DNA from: Sitta carolinensis
Lineage: Eukaryota; Chordata; Aves; Passeriformes; Sittidae
Direction: 5' to 3'
DNA: 64,000 nt
Assembly: GCA_032173965.1 (NCBI GenBank)
Contig: JAVUNC010000004.1
Coordinates: forward strand, 57,969,501 to 58,033,500
In this document: positions 14,838-29,800 of the stretch, in pieces
Numbering within the stretch: the first letter of the stretch is position 1
How the letters are laid out: each line of letters begins with the position of its first letter
Program-made: the position numbers and the translations under genes
The notes under the pieces: model-generated
Seen by the model: only the letters and a program-made list of their open reading frames with translations
Told to the model about the DNA's origin: nothing
The model's database searches: none

Positions 14838-17800
14838 TTATTTATGATGTTTTAATTAAAAATAAACCATATTGTACTGAAGGGCTTCATATACTAATGA
14901 TAATTATAATGGTAATAATGGTAATAATAATAATAATAATAACAACAACAACAACAGCAATAATAGGAGATAAGGTGGAGACCAAGTAAGCCTTTATATC
15001 CCCATTTGACATACACCTCTGTTAATTTCATCACCTCATACCTTGAATGCGATGATTTGCTGGAGCCGTCCTTTCATCTGGTGGCATCTCTGATTTATCA
15101 CTGTCTCCAGTAAGGTCAGTCTTCTCAGGAGACAATCCAAAGTGTCTTCTATAATAACCCTCTTATCACTACTGTCAGGAAATAGCTGAGCAAACAAATT
15201 CTTGTTCTTATCCACTTCTTCTGTTATCTCTTTGATTTCTTTGGCAAGAGACTAATTTTGTAGAAAAACAGAAGTGACAATCAGACATTCTGGAAAGCAG
15301 GCAAATATTGTCATAACCATTGTAAATTTTGCAATGATGTAGTGAATTTTTTACATTATTGGTATAAACACACACATGAAAAAGATGGCAGCTACAGTAA
15401 TCTCTGATAGTAAAAAGAGTTCATGCTCCAAGGAAAACAAGTGCTGGAACAAAATGATGTAAAGCCACAGAAACATCCGGGTCGGATTAAAGTCATCTAG
15501 TCCAACCCTCCTGAAGTAAATATGGACATCTTCAACTACATCAGGATGCTCAGAGCCCTCTCAAGCCTGAATTTGAATGCTTCCAGGGATGGGATATCCA
15601 TCACCTCTCTGGGCAACCTGCTCCAGCATTTCCACACTCTCATTTTGAAAAATTTATTCCTTATATCTCGTCTGAATCTATCCTCTTCAGTTGAAAATAG
15701 TTATGCCTTTGTCCTATTGCCTCTCTCTCTCCCTCATCACTCAATTCTTTCCGCCTCCCTCACCCCTAATTTACATTGATGAACTTGTGCTGCTTCTATA
15801 TCCCAGAGCATCCCTCCATCTTTTTCACTTTGTTTCAATTTTGACAATGTGGGGTTTGCTAATACTTAGAAAAGAGGTTAAACAGAAGAAAGAGACTATG
15901 CTTTCTGCAACATTCTCTGCATGGTTAACTGCAGAATGCCAAAGTTACACAGAGATTATGTCAGTGACATGTCACTTATCCAGGATTCTAAAACTTTTGT
16001 TCTGAACACTACATAAATGCACACTTACTGGCAATTAAAAGGAAGTCCTACTCATGGATTCCTTACCTCTTGCTTGCAGAGGTACGTTTCTGTTTCTTCC
16101 TCTGGCAACAGAGCTGTAGCAACAAAGACTTGCTCTTCCACACCATCCAGCCACACGGATGTGGCAGTGACACCATCATACAGTTTCTGTTCAAGATGCA
16201 GGGTCTCCTCCACCCGTCCAGCCTGGGCAAAAGGAACCAGGGAAGTCCAGCAGAGAATTACAAGACAGTCAGTCTTCCTAACTTCTAATATGTGGGAAAG
16301 GCCTGGATTTCCAGGTCATAGCTGGAGGAGTTTTCACTGTTAATGTGGCTTTGCTGTAGGATAGGTGTAAAGACAATCGAAAATTACCTCAGATGAGACA
16401 TCTTCAAAGGCCTGATTCAATTCAACCAATACTGGGGACACTAAGGATTTATCTTCATCCTGTGTCTCTTCCTTATACAAAGGCATTCCAGGTATTAGTC
16501 TGTTTGGTCTGCTATAAAGCTGCTGAGAGAGAAGCACTAATTAGGATGCATCTTCCGTATGCAGGGCACAAAATTCAGCTGCTAATTCCCTACCAAGTGA
16601 GGCTATATCCTGCTAATGCTCATGCTCCTCCCACAAATGCTCCATGTCATGAATATTTTGCATAAATACAACTCAACAGGATGTTCACTAGAAAGTCAGG
16701 ATAAATGCTTGTAGCCAGAATTAAAAATAACTAGTTTTAACAAAAATATAATCAATTACTGTTTAATTAATACAAGGTATTTAGAACTTTGATAGCTGAT
16801 TAATGGAGTGCTATACGAAGAAAAGTGGATTTTGGTCCATTAACAATAAAATGGAAGATGTATTTAATATAGATTTTGCTTTGTCCCTAATTTAATTGAT
16901 TAGTCACTATTACTTTCAGCAGAAATACTGTGCCTGAAATTCACCCACTAAGATCAAGAATTGAATGTAACCAATAAATTCAAATGGAAAATAACAGTTT
17001 TCCTCTAAGCTGTTGCCAGAGTACTGATCAATTCGAGAGGGATGATTTTTTACAGAATTATCCTGAGTTAGGTAAGTAGATAAACATTTTGTCTGAACTC
17101 TTTCTTCCTTTCTAGTTCATTAACCTGATAGTAGTGCAATTCCAATCACTTTGAACATAAGCAGTGCTGGTGCCAATATTTAACAGCTTTTAAAGGTGTC
17201 ACAAAAATAAATTGTTCCATATCTCATGCATTAACCACAGCACCTTAATGGATCTACACACTGTACCTTGTTGTAACAACTACTTTCAAAGAGAAATTTA
17301 AAAACACTACCAGCTGTTCTTTTTCCAAAGCTTTCTGGAGCAGTCTCTGCTTGGTACTGAATTCCTGGTTTAGGCTTTCCCATTTCCTCTTCATCTGTTC
17401 TTCGGATGATGGCTTCTCACCTTCTAACACTAATTCCTCAGAGAGTACATCAGGCTTCTCACTGAATCAGAAGATGCATAAAGGTTTAACAAAAGCAAAA
17501 GTTATAACCATTGAAAATTATAAATTTCCATTAGGAAATTCTACATTTAAATTAAGCGCTACTTATTAAAGCTTTGACTTGTTGGTTTTGGTTTTGTTTT
17601 TCCAATAAGACAAAGGCTGGTTTGAACAGCAGGAAATGCTTGTCTGAGTAAACAAAATGTACTTTCTAAAAGACTGTTTAGTTGCAAGTACACAAAATAA
17701 GTAAACCAGACTTCATATATACTACATTGAAATGTAACCTACAAAGAGGTTTTAGTTCAAAGCATGAATTAAAATAAGTATTTTATCTGACTCCTTCCTC

Positions 17801-20800
17801 ACCTCCTTTCTCAAAACAGGAGACATAGTTTTATATAGGACAAACACATGAGCTCAGATTTGATAATCAGTTAACATTCAGAAATTTCTGTTTGGTGGTT
17901 TGTTTGTGGGGTTTTTGGTTTTTTTGATTGTTTGTTTTTAATTTCTTTAGTATAACATCACATAACAGAAGGAAGCCTCAAACAGAAGGAGACTGGTTAA
18001 GTAATTTCTGGCATCAGAATTAAGGCTTCAAAAGGAAAAAATACTTGCTAATTGCAGGAAAAATAAAATTAAGCCATGAGTACCTCACTGGGGAAGATCT
18101 GGTTACAATGGCAGATGCCAATGTTAGAGGTAGATGTGATTCACACACCAGTGCTGGTCCATAAAGTTACAGTAACTGATCCACTGAGTGTCTAATGAGT
18201 CTTGTGTCTTTAATTTTAGTGTGATTCCAGCTAATAAGAATAAAGGGCATTTCTAAATGTTGATAACAGATCACAAACCAGTTTGTGTACCTGTATTATC
18301 AGACCCGTGAATTATAAACCAGGACTCCAGTAGTCTAGGTGCTGTATAAAAATTCTCAAACATAAATTAGAGGACTATGAGCAGAAGAGGGATGTAAGCA
18401 TAGGGATAACAAAGCACCAGCCATAGAAATTTACTTTTTGGAACAACACATGAAAGCACACCTTATAGACAGGCCTTCAGTAGAGCTTTGCTGTGTTAGG
18501 ATCTCTCCTCCACGGCATGCTACTGATCGAAGCAGATTCTTCTGCTCTTCTAGCTCTTGTTCCAGCTCCTAGCACAGCAAGTTACAAAAATCACAACAAA
18601 TTTCAAATAAACTGGTTTTGCCTTGGAAGGATATGTTTACCTTGCTTAACTGTCATGCAAATTTAGATGGGCTACGTCTGAAATGGCTTGCTTGAACACC
18701 AAAAGTGGTCCAAAGTCTCCAGCCAGGGACACAGAAAAAATTGGTACATAAATTGGATTACTGAACAAATTAACTAATACAATGCAGTTTCTGGAACCTG
18801 CCCTAGTGAGAATATCTTCTAATCGTTCAACACAAATATCCTGGTTGATGCTGAATTCTATCACCATTCATCTGTTTACATATCATGTAACATGTATCGG
18901 TGCTTTTATGAAGACAAACATATTATTTTGAGTATTTTTTTGAGTATTATCATCTCTCCTTAGAGTACCTTAAAGCATTATTTTATTCTACTGACGGACA
19001 GGTTTTATTCTAGTGATTATGTGAATTGACCATGGTCACACAGGAAATCTAGCCTGCCTGACTGTTACAGATGTAAGATAGGGAACTCAGATGCATCATT
19101 ACAAAAGCAGTGAGTAAGAAACGGTGTAAAAATTAAAATTTCAGTGGAAATATTAACAAGAGTGGCTCAGCTATAGCGTCAAGAGCAATCTAAAGATGAG
19201 GGTAAAAGAAATGCAAAACACCAACTTTCTGTTGCTGCAGGGTACTCTGCTGCTGCTGTGAGCGAGTAGTTCTTGCTTGTGCTAGCCATTCTTGAACACT
19301 GGGGCTTTGTGAGGAAACGAACTCCAGATCACTCTCCTCCTTTTCTTGTAAAGATCCCTGCTTTAAGAAAGAGACATTAAGATTTAAAAAAATCTCTTGC
19401 ATTGTTACAGAGCAGGCAGAAGCTCATCTATGCAAAACCTCTCAAGTTGCTGGCTCATATAAATTCTGAAGTGAGCAATGACTATAGATTTCTGACTTTT
19501 ACTGATTTTTGGTTATTATCAAGAAAAGCATCCTTAAAAATATAAGAATAAACATGCATCATTGCACTCAGCAGAATCAGAGACCACAGGTCAGAGATCT
19601 TGGACTGATGTGTTTTCTAAAGATTGTTCTGATTTTAAAAACCAACCTTGATTTGTAAAGAAGGGTGCAGCTTTACGTGGCAATGCAGGGATTCAGCAGT
19701 TTGCTGCTGACAGGTTTTTTATCTAATGAAATCGATTTTTTTTTTTTTTTTTTTTTGCTAATTGAAAAGGAGAAAATTCTGGTTGTCATTGTGGTCAATA
19801 TTTATTTATCAGTAAGTACATAACTCTATGTTCAGCAGAAACACACTTGGTAAACAGCAGATGACATGATATGAACAGCAGAGAAAGTAAGAGAGATGAA
19901 ACCACAGAATGTTAGAACAACACAGCAAAAGCAACGGTTCCTTCTATTCATATTTCTATCATAGTCTTCCAACACAAGTGATTAGACAAGCTTTCTGTGT
20001 AAGCAATGCAAAAAAGAACAAATGCCTTAATAGCGCAAAAAAAAATTTTATCAACTTCTTGGACTCCAAAGTTCATATTGGCTGTAAGTTTAACTAATTT
20101 TAGCAGCCAGGGTATTCAAATGTAGATATTTTAACATGCTTGGCCTTATGCTAAAGACAAACTTGTAGGTCTGGCTATTTAGATGTACACAACTCTCTGG
20201 ATTTAATTAATATTACTTGCAGTCATATGATGACTGTAGAGCTTGCATCTTTTTCAAGCCTAAGCACTAAAGCTGGGGCTTAATACCTTTCCCATTATGT
20301 CTATATATTTCATTTTTTAGGATTCATATTATCCCCATGATTTGGCTTATTCTAAATAGATTTATTCTAAATAGATTAAGACAGCCAAATGTTTCGACAA
20401 CAGGCTCTCCAAAATGCAGACACTGCCTTCCAGATGACGTTTTGCAAATCGGACAGGGACCAGCAAGACAAAAAACGGGTGTGCAAATCCTACTTGCCTC
20501 ACCTGGTGCTCCTTATACTAACAACTGAGATCCACCTCTGCCACCAGTGACCCTGGCACCAGCCACTCAAGCAGCAGGGTTTTGCTAAGTAGTAGGTTAA
20601 CATTTTAATTTTGGGGGATGATGAGTATACTGAAATTGAAAGGACTGATTAGTGTTAGAGGATATAAACTGTAAAGAGGAGCAAAACAAACAAGAAGTAC
20701 CTGGTGCTGAGAAGAACCATTAGACCTTGCTTTATGAAATAACTTTGTTTTACTAAAGTTTCAGTTTGCAGGTAAACTCTGATACTTTACTTTGCAGGAA

Positions 20801-23800
20801 CAAGTTTTTAGAAAATCTGATGTAGCTGGAGCGCGAACAATGTTATTACAGAATGCCAGATTGGGCAAAGAAAATACTATGTGAGAAGCAAAGAATATCT
20901 GGAATTATAGCTTTTGTATTACAAGTTATGAAACAGACAATACTTCTGTAAATTGTAGGGGGAAAAATCTGCCTAATTTTTTATACTCTAGGGACCATAG
21001 TTATTCAACCTGCAAATGTCTTTAGAGAACAGTATCTAGTTCTTCTTTGCATCTGAGTGGGCTGGTTGATTTCAGTTACATTTGTGTCTCTTTTTCTCTG
21101 GGAAGAGGACTGAGAAGATACAATTTTAGAATTATTCTGAGACATATAATCAATAGTCTCATAGTTCCTGAAATAGCAAGGAGTGTAAAAGTGATTGCAG
21201 AATTTGTTGATGCAATGAGGTTTTGCAAATATGCTGCACATACTTTTCAGGTCAGAAAGTATTTGTGAACCAGATTTTATCATTGTCAAATTACAGAATG
21301 TAAGTTTGAAAAAAACTTAACATTTGCATTTACCATTGCATTTTCATTTGAAGTCTGTCTGAAGGAACTGTATTACACTTCTTTTAAACAGCCAGGGAAA
21401 TATAAGCTTGAACTTGTCATTCCTGGCTATCGTCCAGTTTAGCACAGAAATAAATGGAAAATCCCTGAAGAAGATTACGATTAAATTGATCTTTTAAAGG
21501 ATTTCAGAATTATACGAACTTATATGAGGCATACTTTTTCTTGTGAAACTGGAGTAATTCCTCCCACACACATCATTTGCAATAAAAAGTAAAGAAACAC
21601 TATCTGTTTTGTTGAGATTTTTTTATTGCAGAATCTGTTCTACTTATTTGTTTTTTAAGGAGTCTGTTCTGTTTCATTGCCCCTAAACCAGAGAATAAAC
21701 AGTAACAGACACAATCTATTGTGTGTTTCAAAGTGATACCTTTGGAGACAGTATAGTCCAGAACACTCCTGTTCCAGCATGTTTCTGATTAGTTTCACTA
21801 CTTTATTTTATGAATAAAAAAGTTGGTCTCCAAGTCACCTTTTCCGTAACACTATTGTCAGTCATTAACTAAAATCAGAAGAAAAATGAAATTGCTCCAA
21901 GAAAGTCAGAGAATCTCTCACTGACCCCTAAAAAGCCTTGTGCATAGGGATAGCAGACAGGCTGCAATATGCTTTAAGGAAAATAGAGCTTAGTCTTTAT
22001 AACAGTCTTCCAGTGCCACTTGGGAGGTTCCTATTTCTGGGAGAAGACTGGTCTATGCCTCTGAGCAATTACAATGTTACCAAAACATCTAGAGACATGT
22101 AAAAGTCCAAGTTTTTTACATGCATGAACAACAGTGCTGTTAGCTTGGACTGTTTCTCAAGGTTACTACTGGCATTGGATAGAAACTGGGGCATCTGATG
22201 CTCTTGGCCTCAGTCCTCAGTGTTTGGAAAATGACATTATAGAACTCCTCATTTGAAAAAAATTGCTCAGTGAAGATTAGGAGATGTTATATTGCCTATG
22301 TCTATTTTCTTATATAGTCGTAAATGAAGTCATAGAAAGTCTTGAAATTCATAAAGAAACTTGAGCTTTGCATTCCTGCATCATCTTAAATTATTCATAT
22401 TCTACATCTGGAAATTATTTTCTTGTTATTTTAAATATTACGAGATCAACCAAAAATCCATTTTAAGAGTTTAAGTAAACTAAATCACAACACTGCATTT
22501 TAAAATATTTTAAAATATTTTAAAATTTAGTAAAAAACTCTGTGAGGCCTTTTCACTTCACAGGTTATATATAAGAACAAATTATCATGTGCCTACATGG
22601 TGTTGATAACTTTTCATTTGCCTAGTCATCAGGTTTAATAAGTAAGAATAACATTAAAGTTACTTCATCTGAGAAGCAATAGGAACAAAAACCTGGGGGT
22701 TTTCTTTGGTTTTTATTTCTCTGTTTTTCTGAAATTATGTGAAGTTTTAAAGCTATGTAGTTGCTTTGGACTAAAAATAGTTCTTAGAACATCAAGTGAC
22801 TTTTCAAGCTAACCTCTCAGTAGACTTTAATCTGCATTACAAGCCAGAAATCTTTGAAGCTTATCATGTTTAATTTGCACAGCAAAGCCAAGAAAAGAAG
22901 TAAAAGAAAGGGGGGAGGGAGGGGGCGTGTGGAGGGAGTCACAGCAGGGCAAGCAAATTCAAAACCAGCCAGTCCCATTACATGGCTGGGTTTCTTGTAT
23001 GTATCCAGTTCTCCACATGCTAGTTTGACCTAAAGAATGACTAAAAGCAACTGTTAAATACAATGAATTAGTGGCAATGAGCAGACCAAAGCTGCTAGGA
23101 ATAGAAACCCAGGGCAAGACTGAGGTAAATGAATTTCTGCTTATATAATATTTTATTTGGTATAATGATGTCACTAAGTTTTAGCCATAATTAAAAATGT
23201 TCCCTTATGTTATCTGTTCACTGTGTTGTGCACACTGTAAAAAAGCACATATTTAGGATCATTCTTTAGTTGGGGAGAGTAATCCTCCCCAGACCATATA
23301 CAATCTAACTGGACTGGAAACAGGAATAGACAATATCCAGACCAAGCTAATCATCGATCTATTTTATTACTGTCCTTTCAGTGAAGATACCGAGGTTAGG
23401 AGAGTTTTACCATAAAGCAATGTTAACTTGAAAATTATCAACAAAAGCTTTCTGGAAAATTCTTTATTTTGGAGTTATAATTCCATTTACTAACTAGAGA
23501 TTAATAACTCATACTGTATCATTGCAACTCTTTCACTCTCTTTTCCCAGTTGCATAAAGTTGCTATGAAATCCCCAAACTCCTGCCCACCATGAGAACAG
23601 CTGGAAGGAGCCACTCACCCGAATGTTGATCTGTTTGTCATGGAGCACTCTCTGCAGCTCCAGAAGGCTGCCCTTCAGTGTCCTGAGCTTCACAGCCAGC
23701 TGCTCTGCCTCATCCTTGGTGTGAGCCTTCCCTTCCATAAGCAAGTTCTCGTTGTGCACAGACAACTCTGACAAGGCTACCACCTTCTGTTCTATTTCAA

Positions 23801-26800
23801 CCAACATATTCTGCAGCAGCAAAAATAAAGACCCAAATTCATACATTCTCCAGCACTTGTCACGTTTTCAGACAAGACGACCTGTGGCCTATCTTACCCG
23901 TTGCCAAACCAAGAGAAAGTCAGATTATCATTGCTTTGCCTTCCAGTCCCATTCAGAGTTCTTTAGAATATGCTTGAAAATGTTTGTATCTGCCATTTCA
24001 GTTTGCAATCTTTTTCAAAATAGGAAATTAGAAAGTTAGTTGAAACAAATAATTTGTTGTAGAGGAGATGCTCTTTATTTGCATACTAAAGGTAAGGATG
24101 GCTAAGAAGCTAGACTGACATCCATTAATGACAAGAAACAAAGCACGCAGCCAGAGTTACTTCGTTCCTCTTCTTTCATTTACATGCAGTCAAGTGCTCC
24201 CTACCTCTTCCTATGTGTTGCTCTGGCTGTGTTGATAAGCTTCTCTTCTCACTATTTCCTCTTTCTGATTGGTGCATGATGGACTTAAGGATTTCTGTAT
24301 AATCTTCTTTAGTCTAAAGAGAGACTTAAAGTGACAAATCTCTGGCATGTTTATTCTCAAAAGCTACTTCCCTGACATTCCATTAACCATTCGTGTATTA
24401 GAGACATCATGCATATTTTGATCTCCCAGATTCAATGCTCAAACAAATCTTGCTCAAAAACCCTGCCTGACATCAAATGCTTTTGTTCCCTTAGCAACTG
24501 TCAAGTATGAATTTAGAAATGTTTCTCCTGAAGGAAATATGTGCAGAGTAAGATCAGCAGAGTCTCTAAAAAAGTGGAAAAAATATATAAATCTTACTGC
24601 ATTAAGATTTCAAGAAGCAGCAAAAGAACAGCAGTATTAACTCTTCCACAAATTTAACTTTTCGAGTTTACTGCAGTATTTTTTTTAAAAAATACTGTTT
24701 TGTTAAAGTTCATAGGGTTTATCTACGTACAACAAAGGGCTCTCAAGGACAGGTGATAAAAGAACTCTAGAGACTAAGCAGACTGAAAATTCCAATGATG
24801 AAGTGTTGTCAGTGAAATTCTTCAGACTTGCATGAAATTTAACTCTCATTTATCCTAAAATAATTGAGATCCTCATTATTTAACAAAAAGAGGGATCTTT
24901 TGTCCATCTGTCTCTTGCCTCTTGTAATTTTAATTATAATGATCATATAATTCTAAACTATCATTTAAAAATAGAAAACTCCCACTAATTTGAGAGCCTG
25001 GATGTTACAAATGATATGTCTTGTTAATAAAAGTTTTTGCAAACACTTTTTGCAAAAACATGTCTTTCCTTAGTTGTTTTGATATTGTGAGTTGATTAAT
25101 CTTCAACCCATAAAACCAGCAAATACTTATGATTACCCTTTATTTTTGAATGTATGTAAGGATTGTTCCTGAAGAAAACACAGCACCATCCCAGTCATCA
25201 CTGCTAGTGCCAGGATGATCTTCAGCTAGAAAAGGATGTGTAGGAAAGTACACTACAGATGTTTTCATACCTATCAGGTGTACCATTCAACAATTTCAGC
25301 TTGAGGGGAGCAAAAACAGAAAGTGAAGTAAATACATGCCTTTAAAGTTAAACAAAACACTTCAAATCTTTCTGCAGTCAGGACATTTTGTTTTCCTACT
25401 GCTATGTTCACATGGGCTTTCTAAAGTGCTGTTTGCAATCTCTAATGAGAAATTAAAACCAGGCTATATTCTGTTTCACAAATCTTTGAAGAAGCTTACT
25501 GAGCATACAGAAGGTGCTGAAGAGCTCAGAAACTTCTCCACATATATGTTCCCTCATTCAACTCAGTAACTGTGTTATTATTTTACCTGACAGTCTACCA
25601 GCTGTGCTTCCATGTCCATAGGCTCCTGGGCAGGAAGCAGAGTGGTGTCCAGCGTTGCTCGGGTACTCAGGAGCCAGTGGTCGAGCTCATCAGCTTCACA
25701 ACGGTACCTCTGAAGAGCCTGCTCTTGCCGCTGTTCCTCCAGCTGCTCATTCAGTTTTTCCTAGGGGTACAAATTATATGCCACTTTTTAGGAGAAATAA
25801 ACCATAACAGTCACTTTAAAAAAGTTGTTCCTCTTTATTTTGCATAAATCGAACACGGGATTTCTAAACCATAGTAAGACCTATATTTTAAAATATTAAT
25901 TCTTTCAACTGATGAGTGTCTTTTTCTGATGACTGAAATTCTGTTTCAGTTCAGTCACTTTATTTCTACTTTCTCCAGTAGAACTCTGCCATTACAGCTT
26001 TCTAAAGGTGAGGTCTTTTCTGCCTCCTTTTGCTGCTCTCCTGTGGATTGCCCCACACATTGATTCAGTTTGCTCTACCAGTACAGCACTGTTTGCTTAG
26101 GGAGAAAGAAGCACATGAAGAAAAGGAATACCCAGAGCTCAGAATGGGTTGCAGAGAAAGGAGAGCAACTTTGCCTTTTTTGGCAGAAGGCTGTTACTCA
26201 GTTTTACTGTCTCACAAGACAAGCACAAGAGGGTACTTCAAGTACCTTACAAAGTATGGGTGAGCTCTTGGTACAGTCACAAGGGTAAAGAGAAGCCTGA
26301 AGAGTTGTCTGCCTTCTCTGGCCTCTTAGAGGATGTGAGCCATGGGGTGTGGAAGGACATTAAGCTTCAATGGCTGCTGCAGCATCAACATCACAGCAAC
26401 GCAGATGCCCTGGGTCCATCCATCAGCTCATCCATCCATTGGAAAGACTGGGAGTGATCAGCAAGTCTTGCTCTCCCTTTAATTGTCCCATGTGAATCTG
26501 AAAACTGGCTGAACATCTGCGGCCAGGGGGACAGTGATCAGTGGTACAGAGTCTAGTGAGTGGCCAGTAATGAGCCTCACCAAGTTTGCTGATGACACAA
26601 AATGGGAGGAGTGCTTGGGAGGCGGAGGGTTATTCTGCCATTTAGATGGATCCTGAAAAGCTATAAAAATGAGCTGACAGGAAGGAAGGAAAGTGTGAAG
26701 CCCTGTACCTGCAGGGGGGCAACCCCATGTACCAGCACAGGCTGGAGGCCAAGCAGATGGGAAGCAGCTTGGCAGAAAAGATCCAGGGTGGTCCTGGTGG

Positions 26801-29800
26801 ACACCAGGTTGAACCTGACCCAGCAATGTGGAAAGAAGGCCAGTGGGTGTGGGGTTGCTTTAGGAGTGCTCTCACCAGAATGAAAGAGGTGATCCTGCCC
26901 CCTACTTAACACTGGTCCACACACCTGGAGTACTGTGTCTAGCTCTGTGCCCCCCAAAACAAGAGAGATTACTGAGTTCTGGAGCGAATAGGGGGATTTT
27001 GTGAATAAGAAAACAAATAGGATGTCAGAGGATACTTACTGTATCAGATAATGTGAGACCTAAGCACGGTGCAAATATTATGGAACAAGGGGAAAAGACT
27101 GTATTTGAACTGGCTGGGATGAAGCCAACTTTGTTGTAGTCTGTACAGTGCTTTGCAGCTGTGGTGAAATCTGTGTTGATAACACAGGAATGTTATGGCT
27201 ACTGCTGAGCACAGCATAAAGACTTTCTGTCTGCCCCTCACAGGCCCACAGGCTGGGCGTGGGTGAAAGGAGAGGAGATAGCCAGGACACTGAATCTGGA
27301 CTCACCAAAGGGATATTCCACACCAGATGAGACCATGCCCATGAATAAAAGCCCAGGGAAAGGGAGGGAGGGGAATTTGTGGTTATGGTGTTTCTCTTCC
27401 CAAGAAACACATGCTGAGCTTTCCAGGAAAGTAGCTAAACATCTGCCTGCTGATTGGGTGAATAAGTTCCTCATTCCCTGCTTGCATGCAGAGCTTTTCC
27501 TTACCCTGTTTAAGCTGTCATTATCTTGATCCATGACTCTTTTTTTCTGCCTTCTATTTTTAACCCATCTCAGGAGAGAAGAGTGAGGGTGGGTGTTTAG
27601 CTGCTGGCAGGGTCAACCTACAACCCTTTGTAAGGAAATTCAGACTCAAATGTTCAGGGCAACTTCCTCACACAGAGAATTGCTTGTACAGCTTTTCTGA
27701 AACTCAATTGCAATAAAAAAATTAAAATTACTTTAGAATAATTTAAAGAATAAAGATAGTTGTTAGATGTCTTAAATAATCCAGACCTTAACAATTCTCA
27801 AATGCTAGTTACTTAAATTAGGTCCACAGAAAGAAAAACACTGCCAGTCCACATCCTCAACAGCAAAATACTTTCATTACTTGTTTGTATCTTTTCTACA
27901 TTTACCTCCTGGGGTGTTCTGGAAGATTTTATCTGTGAAATAAGAGCTATGAAGTACACAGGTTAAATTACTGAATGTTGTCTACCTACCATATATATTT
28001 CCTAGCCAGGATTATTAGGGAATACTTGTGGTATAGTGCCAAAGAATCCTAATCACAGTTAACAGTAATATATTTCACTATACTTTATCTTGAAATTTTT
28101 AGTTAGCATTTCCTAAGGACTACCAAGATACTTGTTAGACCCTGTATGGGATGCAAGCTATAAACAGCTAGATCCCCTATTCTGCTTCCAACTCCTCATT
28201 TTTAATTAAAAGATAGTTTTCTTCTGGGAAGGAAAAGCTTAGTGCAACTTTGTTATTTTAAGACTAGCAAGGATATTTTTTAATGACCTGTTTACTGTCC
28301 CAGGTGACTGGACAGAACTAAAGCAGCTGAAGCACCCTGAGGCTCTCCTGCAGTCCAGTGTAACTTGGTTTAACCCCAGCTGGCAACTAAGTACCACACC
28401 TTAGACCCATACAGCCCATTTTCACTCTGCTTCTCTGAATCAATTGATGATGGAAAATATGAAGGCAGTAGTTGCTGTGTTTGTGAATTCACTGCTGCAG
28501 TTCTTAACAGTACAGAAATAAAACTACCCTGCAGTGTTCAAAGTAGCCAAACTGTAACCAGCTTTAGCATGATTGCATGTTCTCACCTGTATAATACAAC
28601 CAGCAACATTCCTGTTTGTAAAGGGCTTGTAAAAATCCAATTAGTATTAAAGGATTTTTGGTAAAGTTGATAGGCAGAGAAATAAAGTGATGCACCTTCC
28701 ATGAAAAAAGGTTTGCATGCAAATCACTGGGAAGATGATTTTAGACAAGAATGCAAAGATTTGGAAGAGGAGCTGTTTCTTGTTTCAAGCTTTCCCTCTT
28801 CTCTTATCTCACAGCTTGGAGAGGTGACTCCTCAAAAGTTTACTGTAGATATTGTGACTTTTAATATCTGCACTTCATTTATACACACACACACACACAC
28901 ACACATAATATATATATCCATACAGCCATATATAGCCAGAAGAAACTTGGAACATATATAATATATATGTGTGTTCCAAGTTCTTTCTGGCTGCTTATCA
29001 CTTAGCATTAAGATGAGGGGCTCACTAAAAAAAGAATGGTAATTTATTACTGAAAGGAATTGTGAGAAATAAGCAGAACTGAAAATTACTTTTTTTTTTC
29101 CTGGTGACTAAAAATATTGATGATGCTTTTTCTTGTACCTCTAATAGCTGTCGTTTTCCTGATGCCTTCATTCGAATTGTGGCCATTCTTTCTGCCAAGA
29201 CTGTGAGGGTGGACTGCAATGCCATTTGATCAGCACCTTCTGCATCCAGTGGTTCTGAAACAAGCTCCTGGGCCAATGATGTCTGAAGCTCACTGATTTC
29301 TTCTTGCAACATTAAAATCTCATCCATCAAAGCCTATTTAGAAATGAGAGCAGAGAATGCATTTGCTTCATTTACCAGTGAGAAGGAAGTATTTCAGGAG
29401 ACATAGGCTAAATATAAAATCCAAGACAACTCTCCCAGGGGAGCACCAGGAACAGAGTAGAGCAGAGTAATCACTACCAGCATGGCAGAGACTGTATTCC
29501 ATAAGGACTGAGTCCTGCTTTTAGAGGCTTGACTTAGGACCATGTATCTGGTTACTTAAATATACTTCCATGGTGCAAGGTAAGTTCCTACTCTATTCTT
29601 TTCCTATGAACCAGTTTTCAAGATACCTATAAAAGGATGGTACTATGGAATAAATCTCTGAATATTTACATCTATTGCTGGATGTTCTTTGTCCAGTTAG
29701 AGAGTTGTAGGCTGGAAGCTAAAACATGCCCCTATTTTTCTCTGACAAACACACACCCACTGGTCACACCACATAGATTCAAGTTATCAGACAGAAGTCT

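Noticed and set aside
26479..26957. Cluster of overlapping 60-115 codon ORFs on both strands
   Set aside because: They fall in the degraded CR1 fragment; only the plus-strand CR1 reading has meaning.
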